This document shows positions 52,241 to 61,588 of a stretch of 64,000 nucleotides of DNA, piece by piece; within the stretch, counting starts at the first letter, position 1; each line of letters starts with the position of its first letter. The stretch is from Posidonia oceanica (taxonomy: Eukaryota; Streptophyta; Magnoliopsida; Alismatales; Posidoniaceae), in assembly GCA_037176725.1 (NCBI GenBank), contig JAZBRS010000020.1, positions 53,224,001 through 53,288,000 of the forward strand. The letters run 5' to 3'. The position numbers and the translations under genes are program-made. The notes beneath the pieces were generated by a model that was given only the letters and a program-made list of their open reading frames with translations, had not been told where the DNA came from and did no database searches.

Positions 52241-54980
52241 CTTTTTTTTTCACTGTGCAGCCGACCCAGCCCAACTTCTCCCTTCTCTTCTTCTTCTCTC
52301 CTCCTCCTCCTCTCACAGCCAGCAAACGCCAGACCTCTCCCTCTTTTCTTCAAACCTCCGGCAACTTTCCCAACCTCCTCCCATGCCCTGTGGCCGAAGA
52401 CCAAGACCACCATCACCTCCATGCCCTGCCATTGGTGGCAGAAGGCCAAGACTTTCATCCCCATTGACCTCACTCACACACAGGGAGAAGGGGGAGAGAA
52501 CAAAACCAGAATCCACCTAGAACGACATAGAATACACACACACATACACCCAGAGTTCTCCCCTTCCTTGTGCACCTTCTGGACCCAGAGAGACACCTTC
52601 CAGAGCAAAATCCACCCAGAAATCCCCCTTCAGCACGCAACTCCTCCTCTGCAACCTTCTCCCTTGCCTCTCCAGCACCACGGCCATCAGAAACCTCCCA
52701 AACTTCCCCAGCAAACTCACCGCACAACCACCTCCCCGAGCCAACCCTCACTTTGGCCCCAAACCCACCACAACTCCCAAGATCCACCACAAACACTTAG
52801 CACACCCAACTGCCCAGAAATCTTCAAACACTCACACCTCCCTCCAGAAGCCACACCATCCCAATTGAACCCCTCCACCACCTTCCTGCAACCTCCAGCA
52901 ACCCAGAGCAGCCTCCACCTTGGCCTGGAGAGCCACAGAGCGCCGGGACGACCTCAACACCACTACCGGCACCCAAAAAATCCTAGATTTCCCTCCAGCC
53001 TTCGCAATCAGCTTCTGAGTGCACCTGGAGCACCACCTACACGTATGCAACTCGCCGACATCGTCCACTTGCTCTCTCGGCCCTCTGAGTGCCGCAGCAA
53101 CCCACCGCCGGACTAGCATTGGCCACAGACGTTGCTAGCCCTCCTCAGCCGCCGTCACAGGTAAATCAATGCGTATTTATTTTCCTTGTATGCATGCCAT
53201 GCTTTACCGCATTTTAGATAAAGTTTTGCTGCATTTTTGAGCCTTGCCGGAGTTCTCTTCTTCCCCGGCAACGACCGTTGCTGCCGTCGCTCGTCGCACA
53301 TGCTGGACCTCCACGTCGCCTCCTAGCTGCCTTCGGACCCTCTCCGGAGCTCCAGCAGCCCCTCTGCGCCTTCACGCGCCGCTCGTCAGAGCCGCCACAC
53401 CTCCGCCAGCATAGTGGCTGGAGCCGCGGGAAGAAGACGGCACTGTTCCCTTATTTTTCGTTTTTAAAACTTGAATATAGTTTAAAGCTTGCATTGAAAT
53501 AAATTCTGTTAGTTTATTTTTATTACATTTAGGTCCAGAATCGGTTTAAGAATCATTTAATGTCTGAATAAAACTATATTACATTGCTTTTAATTTTTGT
53601 CATTTCTTTTTATTACATTTCAGTCCATTCGCAGTTCAAAGTATTTTAATTTCATTTACTTTCAGTCCAGTAGCTTACTTTATTTACATTCAAGTCCTTC
53701 AGTTGATAGAAATCATTTAAACGTTTGTTTTTATCTTATTACATTACATTTAACTCCAGCAATTTATTTTATTTACACTTGAGTCCTCTATTGATACATG
53801 AAGTCATTCAAATCACATTTTATCATATTGCATTGCATTTAGGTCCTCTGATTTATTTTATCTGCACTTTAGTCCATCTTCAGTTGTTAAAAATCATTTA
53901 AATCGCATGTTTATCATATTACATTGCATTTTAGCCCCTGTACTTACTTTATTTGCATATTAGTTCTCATACAGCTCATGCATTTCATTTAATCAACATT
54001 TAAAACTATATTGCATTAATAAAAAGCCCAGATGTATGTTTCATTTGCATTTTGGTCCTCCTGTGACTCACAGTGTTTTGTGTCTATTTCTTTTAAGCCC
54101 CTAACTTTGTTTTATTTGCATCTACGTCCATCTGTGTTGTGTTGTGCATGTTTTTCATTTTGTTTTCATTTTGCAGTTAGATCCAAGGCTTTATCTTTGT
54201 TGCACAGAGGTCCCCCCTTGTGTTCCTGTGTCTGTGTGGATTTTTTTTCTGACTTTGCGGTTCAGTCCACAGGTTCTCCTTATTTGCAAAATGGTCCTTC
54301 CTTTTGTTTTATAGATGCTTTGGTTTCTTTTTTGGCCGTGCATTTTATTCCAGAAGGTTTTGAATATTGCATTTGGGTCTTTCCCCATGATTTCCTATGA
54401 CTCTTGGCTTAGTTTTCTGGCTTTGCATTTAATCCAACATGTTTTCAAGTTTTGCATGTAAGTCCTTCCATGCCATGTTGTGAGTCCCTAGATTTTTGTT
54501 TTGGCTTTGATGTTTGGCCCAGAGTTTTGTCCAAATTACACATAGGTCCTTGCAGTTGTCTTTTGTGCCTTCTGAGTCCTTTCTGGCTTTGTTCTCTGGT
54601 CCAAAAACTTTTCTAAATTGCATACAGATCCCCACAAGTTTTCTAAGATTTGTGCATGCTTTTGTTTGCTTTGCAATAAAATCCACATAACTTTTGCAAA
54701 TTGCATTTAAGTCCCTGGCCCTCTTGTGTAGCATGTATTGCACTCATTTCTATTTTGCATCATAGCCTGCCAGTTTACCATGATCATATGTAGACTCTTG
54801 CATGCATCCTTCCATGCCTCCACTTTGCATTTAAGTCCACACATTTTCAAAAAGTACATTTAGGCCCCTATCTTTGCATTTTTACATGCATTGCACCCAC
54901 ACATCATTGCACTTAGCATCTTAGCACACTTTTGAGCACCCTTAGCTCCCTTGCATGTAGGAGGCCCTGTACTGCACACA

Positions 54981-55220
54981 GATCTTCTGTGCGCCACTGC
55001 AAGGTTCTGGAAATCGGCACACCATGTCTTCCGCTTCGGCAGAGCGGAGCTGACACCCACACTGGAGGAAGTGCGCCGAATCTACGGCTTCTCCAAGATC
55101 ATGGGACCGCTCATCTTCATGAGGCACGATAGATACATCGCGGTCCTGAGCCAGCTGACGAGGCTCTCTACTCAAAGCTGCCAGCAAAGAGTGAGGTTGG
55201 GTGGACTCCTTCTAGAGTAG
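54981..55220 (+). pseudogene. Antisense DUF7745/PMD-like gene fragment in A2
   Basis: Plus-strand, opposite to A2 pol. The frame 54951-55220 has, from the C2 junction on, LLCATARFWKSAHHVFRFG and AELTPTLEEVRRIYGF. This is the F-W-x-x-x-H-x-F-x-F-G and E-L-T-P-T-L-E-E pattern of DUF7745-type proteins, plant retrotransposon-associated relatives of the plant mobile domain. About 80 residues remain; the usual proteins are several hundred long. It shows that family A too had an antisense gene after its integrase. Confidence 0.65.
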
Positions 55221-55480
55221 GCAAGCACTTCCGATTTTCATCACCAGGCTAGATGCAATGCATGATTTATGAGGATGACGATGATGATTGTGAAAGGTAT
55301 AAAGGACAAAATGTATGGAAATGCAGTGATGAAAATGCAGAAGATAGGTCAAAGCGATGTATGAAGATGTATAGGGGTAAAGATGCGAGAGATAGACCGA
55401 AAAGAGGTACGGAAGTGTACAAGGGGTGGGAATGCAAGAGGTGGGATGGAGAAGAAGGATCTGCAGTGGTTGCTCCAGGC
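55221..55480. other. Purine-rich spacer after A2 integrase
   Basis: No gene. On the plus strand it has loose repeats of GATGCNNAAGATAGNTC and GGTACGGAAGTGTA-type words (55330-55440). A 77-codon frame here is charged and low complexity and not supported. Confidence 0.5.
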
Positions 55481-56480
55481 TACTGATAGTACTTCTTGAG
55501 GTAGCACAGGTTGACTAGCTCGGACTACTCGACCTGGTCCATGTCCTCAAGGGTTATAGCACCACCCAAGAAGATCTACTTGACCACAAAGAGGCCACGC
55601 CAATTAGGTCAGAATTTGCCTCGACCGTCTGGCAAATGAATGGCACGCAGAATAAGATCTCCTGACTGGAAGCTTCTAGGCTAATCTTTTTTCAAGTACG
55701 CTCTGGTCATCCTCTTCTGATAATAGTGAGCGTTGTGCATAGCTTGTAGCCTATGCTCGTCGATCAGATTCAGTTGGACGCAGCGGTCTTCGACCCATTC
55801 TACTTCTTCCAACTCAGCTTCTCGTAGGATCCAGAGGGAGGGGATCTACTTCGACAGGTAGCACCACCTCCATGCCGTACACTAGAGGGTACGGGGTGGC
55901 TCCTATTGAGGTCCGGATTGATGTCCTGTACGCCCAGAGTGCGTACGGGAGCTTGTCATGTCAATCCTTATGGGTTTCTACCATCTTCTTCATGATTTTG
56001 ACAATGTTCATGTTGGCAGACACCACTACTCCGTTCATCTGTGGCCGATAAGGCGAGGACCTGTGATGCTTGATCTTGAGGCTCTACAGGTATTCCTTGG
56101 TCCTTTTGGCAATGAAGTTTGTGACGTTATCGGAGATGAGCGCGTGTGGGACCCCATACCAAGCGACGATATTGTTTCTGATAAACCTTTCTGTAGCCAC
56201 GGCAGTAATTGTCTTGTAGGAGGTTGCTTCCACCCACTTAGTAAAATAGTCAATCGCTACTAGAATGTAGCGATGACCATTTGAAGCAGGAGGGTGTATT
56301 GCGCCAATGACATTTATCCCCCAGGTGGAGAAAGGCCATGGCGATGACATGTTATGCAGTTGTTGTGGGGGAGCCTTGATAAAGTTACCATGGATCTGGC
56401 AATTGTGGCATTTACGCACAAACCAGCAGCAGTCTGCTTCCATGGTCAGCCAGAAATAGCCTTGGAGCATGATCTTCTTG
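55481..56480 (-). pseudogene. A2 integrase
   Basis: Minus-strand. Zinc-binding part VHAGTCGPH and CCWFVRKCHNCQIHGN near 56530-56400; core WGINVIGAIH near 56310, then VAIDYFTKWVEATSYKTI and PHALISDNVTNFIAK near 56130; the C-terminal part 55870-55481 (NLIDEHRLQAMHNAHYYQKR, SGDLILRAIH, NWRGLFVVK, LCYLKKYYQ) in broken frames. The first catalytic Asp of the usual W-G-[IM]-D-V-I-G is Asn here, a G-to-A change, so the enzyme would be inactive even if translated. Confidence 0.85.
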
Positions 56481-57190
56481 GCCAAGAGGACGCCGTTCAT
56501 GTGCGGACCACAGGTCCCTGCATGCACTTGAAGCATCAACGTGTCAGCCTCCGACTTGTTCAAGCAGCGTAATAGCATTTGATTGTATGATCTTCTGTAT
56601 AGCTGCCTTGCTCCTAGTACATACTTTGACGCCAAACGCGCCAAAGTTCTCTTATCTGCTGCTATGGTGCCAGGCAGAAGGCTGCTGGACTCCAGGAAAG
56701 CCTTGATGTCATGATACCACGGCCGTTCTTCTGCTGGATCAGCCTCTTCTATGCTCATGCAATGTGCGGGCTGCTCTATGCAGGTAACTGATACATCTAC
56801 TGCATTGTCTTCAGGTATACTGAGCCAGGATGCTAGGGTTGCCAGTGCATCCACATACGCGTTCCTTGCTCTGTTCATGTATGTGAAGTTGATGCTCTCG
56901 AATTCTTCCATCAGCTTCAGCAGGTGTTCGTGATATGGCACAAGTTTTGGATCCTTTGTTCTCCATTCGCCATTCACTTGAGAGATTACCAGCATGGCAT
57001 CGCCGTGCACATGCAGCTTCTGCGCCTTATGCTTGAGGGCGACCTTCATTCCCAGGATGCATGCTTCATATTTTGCTTCATTGTTTGTGCATTTGAAAGT
57101 CAGCTTCCTCGTAAAAGGAATCATCTGCCCCTGTGGTGTGGTCAGCACTATGCCTACGCCTCGGCCATTCTTGTTGACAGCACCATCAAA
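56481..57190 (-). pseudogene. A2 archaeal-type RNase H and linker to integrase
   Basis: Minus-strand. Starts near 57190 and continues in frame 57148-56084: MLTTPQGQMIPFTRKLTFKC, NNEAKYEACILGMKVALKHKA, LHVHGDAMLVISQVNGEW, FTYMNRARNAYVDALATLAS. The Glu of NNEAEYEA is followed by Lys instead of Glu, otherwise the RNase H pattern is kept. The linker LARLASKYVLGARQLYRRSY leads into the integrase zinc finger. Confidence 0.85.
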
Positions 57191-58510
57191 GTACAGCTAC
57201 CATTGTTCTTGGTCCTCAGGGTCTTTCTCCTCATAGTCCTCCACTGCGAAGAGGATATCCTCATCCGGGAACTGTGTCTGGAGAGGCTGGTATTCAGGCA
57301 GTGGGAAATCAACAAGGTGATCCACCATGGCTTGGCCCTTCATAGATTTCTGTGTGAGGAAGGTGATGTCGTAATGAGATAACAACACCTACCACTTAAC
57401 ACATCTGCCCACCATGGCCGGCTTCTAGAAGAGGAATTTGATAGGATCATGCCAGCACAAGAGCTGGACTGGGTATGCCATCATATAATACCTTAATTTC
57501 TGTGCAGCCCAGAAAAGAGATAAGCAGGTCTTCTCCATTGTGCTGTACCTGGCCTCGCATTCATTGAACTTCTTACTCAGGTAATAAATGGCATGCTCCT
57601 TCCTACCTGACTTGTCATGTTGGCCCAAGACGGCGCCCATGGAATGCTGTGTGGTAGAAAGGTAGAGAAGCAGAGGTCTCCCTGGCGTGGGAGGAACCAA
57701 GATAGGAGGCTTGATCACAAGCTACTTGATCTTGTCAAATGCAGCCTGGCACTCCTCGCTCCAGTCGATTTGTGCATTCTTCTTCAAGAGCTTGAATATG
57801 GGTTCACGGATGGGCGTAAGCTGAGAAATGAAATGACTGATATACTGTAAACGCCCAAGCAAGCCTCGAACCTCCTTTTCAGTCCTAGGGGGTGGCATCT
57901 CCATGATGGCTTTTGCTTTCATCGGGTCCACTTCAATCCCCCTCTGGCTAACAATGTATCCCAGGACTTTGCTAGATGACACCCCGAAACCGCATTTACT
58001 GGGGTTGAGTCGCAGCTTGTATTTTCTCAAGCGGTCAAAGAGCTTCTTCAGACACGCAAGGTGGTCCTCAGGCTCTTTGGTCTTGGCAATCATATCGTCC
58101 ACGTAAACCTCAACTTCTTAGTGCATGAGGTCGTGGAAAAGCGCTGTCATCACCCTCTGATAGGTTGTGCCAGCATTCTTCAGCCCAAATGGCATAACTT
58201 GGTAGCAGAAGACCCCCCAAGGGGTGATGAATGATGTCTTCTCCATGTCTTCTTCTATCATTTTGATCTGATTATAGCCGGAGAAGCTGTCCATAAAGGA
58301 TAGCATCTTGTGGCTTGCGGTATTGTCGACTAGGACGTCAATGTGAGGCAATGGGAAATCGTCCTTGGGACTCGTCTTGTTCAAGTCCTTGTAGTCGATG
58401 CATATCCAGACTCGGCCATCCTTCGTAGGCACTGGCACAATGTTCGCAAGCCATTCTGGGTAAAGGACGACCTTCAAAAAGTTGATGTTATGTTACTTCA
58501 TTATCTCTTC
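57191..58510 (-). pseudogene. A2 reverse transcriptase and RT-linked RNase H
   Basis: Minus-strand. Frames 58477-58118 (EWLANIVPVPTKDGRVWIC, DYKDLNKTSPKDDFPLPH, MPFGLKNAGTTYQRVM), then YVDDMIAKTKEPEDHLA and LNPSKCGFGVSSSKVLGYI in 58102-57722, the connection RGLLGRLQYISHFISQL, and RNase H in 57718-57425 (HSMGAVLGQHDKSGRKEHAI, TCLSLFWAAQKLRYYMM). It keeps the stretch near 57850 that A1 has lost. Stops at 58115, 57720 and 57424 separate the parts. Confidence 0.9.
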
Positions 58511-60403
58511 TTTGATCATGAGCAGCCACTACGGTCGCCATCTTATTTACTTCTACTTTACTGGCTTGGCATCTGGATCCAAGGGCAGGTTGTGCACTAC
58601 TATTTCGACATCAAGGCCAACCATGTCTTCGTAGCTCCAGGCGAAGACATCTGCATACTCTTTCAGGAATGCAATGAACTCTACTCTGGCCTGGGGCGAT
58701 AGTAGGGTGCTGATGCGAACCTCTCTAGCCTCTTCAGCTGTTCCGACATTGACAACCTCTATTTCCCCCTCGACATGAAGGTTGGGGCCTTCTGGATCGT
58801 CGTCATAAGGCTGGAACTCAGGTGATGGTCCATCATTCTCATCCTCGCCTACATCATCCTCCTCTCCATATGTAATAAGTTCTGAGAGGATCTCCTTCTC
58901 AAAAGTGGGGTCTGTGATATCAAAGGAGTGCAGATGTTCTGCCTCTTGGCCTTGGTGACGCTTCAAGATGGTCACACTTACTCGAGTGTTTCTGTATCCT
59001 CGATGCACGACATCTGTCCTGGCAACTTCCTCTGCTTGCTCCGCCGCTGATGGCACTGCTGCTGACTCTATTTCTGACACTGCTACTGACCCTGCCACTG
59101 CTGGCTCTACTGATTCGGCTAATTCTGTCACTGCTTGCACTACTGATGCTTCCCCCTCCATGCTCCTTGTTGTGGAGGGTGTATCAGACTGGTGGCTAAT
59201 CAGGGTATTGCCGGAGTAGGGCATGTGATGCACCATCCACCTAGACCCGTCTTGTGGCTGCAAAGTGATTACTTCATCCAGTCTAGTGGGGGCCACTGCT
59301 GCTGAGTCTTCTTCAATGACCATGATAGAGGCATGGTCCTTCTGCAAAGAGGGGCCCGTTGCCACAGCTTTCCCTTTCATCGCTGCCTGGTGCTCCATTA
59401 GGTCTTCTTTCAGCGACTTGAGTTGTTCCTAGAACAGTAGCTCTAAGACTCCCATCCTCGGGTCGACCTGGGCCTCTGCAGTAGCTCCTTCTTCCTCATC
59501 TGAGGGAGAGTCGACGTAGTAGGCGTCGGGGGCCTCTAGCTCTGGCCCGGCCGCTAGATGTACTACTACTCTGGGTGCTTGCTTTGACTGGCCTGCGGGC
59601 GCGGCTGATTGCGGCGGCCTCGCGATCAGAGATCCAAACAGATTGGTTAGCAGGACCGCTAATGGGTGCGCAACCAAGGTCACTGCTGCAACTGGAGGGT
59701 AAGCAAAGCTGCTCTTCTGAAGGACCGATGGCTGGGAGGTTGCACTGCTCGACAAGGCCTCTGTATCTAGTGGTGATGGTGACTGCACGTCCTCTGACGC
59801 CATGGGGGCCTGCCACAAGAGTTGATGTTTTGAGGCAGGAGGATCTGTGACTAACTGAGCCAGCGACGTTGCTTGTAACACGGCTACTGAAACGTGCCGA
59901 GTCGCGCTGCTGGCTGAACTCAGTGACTGACCCGCCAGAGAGGGTGACAGTTGTACTGATGCGACTGTGGCCGTGGGTAGACTGGCTAATTATGCCTGAG
60001 CTAGTATTCCTGACTTCAGAGCTGCTTGTGCTGGCATCGGTGATGCTGATAAGACTGCAGGAAGATCAGAGACTGTCAATTATGCCAAAGGACCTGCCAA
60101 ATCTGCTGCCATGTGATCTGTGGAGGGAAGGGCTAGGCAAACTAACCGAGATGCTGCTGTGCCGAGTTGGATCTCACTGCAGGTTCTGGTTGCTCCTACT
60201 AAGCTAGACTGCTCCTCATCCGAGTAGTAGTCCTCAATGCAGACCCAGTCTTCCATTGGCAGCAAAGGGCTCTAGCACGGCTTTGATTGCACTATGGCTT
60301 GAACTCCGCTTGAACCCAGGGTACCTGCACTGGTGAAGTTAGCGAGGTCCCGGGGAATGATCATTCTTCGATTCTTCAGCTGCAGGTGCTTACTTTCATC
60401 ATT
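58511..60403 (-). pseudogene. A2 linker between G-patch and RT
   Basis: Frames 59398-58553 and 59881-59429. Blocks shared with A1: SFDITDPTFEKEILSELI, EFIAFLKEYADVFAWSYED, VVHNLPLDPDAKPVK just before the RT, and YYVDSPSDEEEGATAEAQVD. The rest is Ala/Ser/Val-rich. LKEYADVFAWSYEDM and PLDPDA are the conserved pre-RT segment of gypsy elements. Confidence 0.7.
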
Positions 60404-61588
60404 CTACGGGTCGTATCCAAGACCCTCATTGTCTCTTCGCTCCTCTGCCACGATCGGCTCAGCAATTCCCTGGCCATATCTCCCGAGCGGTGTCCCCTTG
60501 ACATAACCCCACCTATGACAGACGTTTTCGACCATCTGGAAAGAGTTATTGTGAATGGCCAAGGAGTTGACATGTCCAAGATCTGGTATAAAGTTAACCG
60601 GCTCGCACCGATTAACACGGTATAAAGCATCTGAGAGTTCAGGGTCAAAGGGGACAGTCTTTGAAGAGACAGAGGAGACTACCTCGATCCACTCCTTCTC
60701 AAAATTCTCCGCCATGACAACGATGACATCGTCACCACGGTGAAACTTGATCATGCGATGGAGGGTCGAGGGGATAACCTGATGCTTGTGGAGCCAAGGG
60801 CGCCCAAGTAGACAGTTGAAGTTAGGCTCCAAGTCAACGACGTAGAATTCCACATCGAATGTGACCGGGCCAAAGATGAGGGGAATAATCAAGATTCCTA
60901 GAGCGTCATGGTGGGTATTATCAAAAGCTGTCATTCCCTTTACAGCCGGAGTAATGTCCTCGGCTTTGAATTCGTGCTTTGTTGCTGTTCGCAAGGGACA
61001 GACGTTAAGGCCTGACACATTACCGACCAGTGCAAGGGGAATTTGAAAGTTTTTGAATTGTACCGTGACGAACAAAGGTTGGTTATGATTAATCCCCGCT
61101 GGGGGCAACTCATCTCTCGTGAAAGTGATGACCTGGGGCTCCGCAATCATCTCGACCATGCTTTCCAAGGCGGCAGGTTCTATGGCTTGGGACACATGGG
61201 TAGCTTGGAACATGCGAAGAAAAGCCTCGCAGTGTTCGGCGGATGTGTGTATAAGGTCCCAAATGGATATGTCGGCTTTAACCTTCTTAAGTTGGGAAGT
61301 AATGTCGGCCTTGGGCTGGCCCTTTTTGGTAGTAGGGGGTGTAGCTTTGGGGGCAGGCTCAGCTATGGTAGGTACAAGAGGTTGGCCTGGTGGTAGAGGT
61401 GCTGCAGGTTGGCCTAAGGGAGGAGGTGCTACAAGTTCTGGAGGACTAGGCCTAACCACCGGTGCTGGGGGTTTGTAGACCCTCCCCGATCGCGTCACTT
61501 CCGCGCACATTTCTGTGGCGTAGCTATAAGGTACGCGATGGGTGTCCTGGGTTAGGTTAATAACTACGGGAGCGCGTGCGGCGAGCAT
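60404..61588 (-). pseudogene. A2 protease and G-patch in one 394-codon frame
   Basis: Minus-strand. A Pro/Ala-rich start (TEMCAEVTRSGRVYKPPAP), DISIWDLIHTSAEH, PPAGINHNQPLFVTVQF, then the protease LALVGNVSGLNVCPLRTA, HDALGILIIPL, LLGRPWLHKHQVIPSTLHRM, and the G-patch RWGYVKGTPLGRYGQGIAEP with NEGLGYDP. The catalytic Asp (LVD in A1) is Gly here, so the protease is dead. This is the longest unbroken coding frame of the window and shows directly that protease and G-patch were one polyprotein. Confidence 0.85.

Larger units (their letters stand above)
50661..54980 (+). mobile_element. C2: second LTR of the long-LTR family C, right end missing
   Basis: Starts TGTTGACACCCCATTTTGAC within the spacer of B4. 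Like C1 it has CCCTAAA-rich text near the start, a pyrimidine-rich then GC-rich middle, TTGCATTTAGGTCC motifs (53530-54880) and the block ACTTTTGAGCACCCTTAGCTCCCTTGCATGT (split here into 54924-54958). Similarity to C1 stops at CTGCACAC (54980), about 1.6 kb before the C1 end. A2 sequence follows. The missing end means that no target duplication can be checked. The frame 52421-53116 (Pro/His-rich) is low complexity, not a gene. Confidence 0.75.

Noticed and set aside
52421..53116. 231-codon Pro/His/Thr-rich frame in C2
   Set aside because: Low-complexity C-rich LTR text. C1 has no counterpart frame. Not considered a gene.
50661..54980. C2 as the 3' LTR of A2
   Set aside because: The TGT..ACACCCCATTTT start and the shared layout with C1 give a plus-strand LTR, while A2 is on the minus strand; C2 is also cut short at the A2 side.
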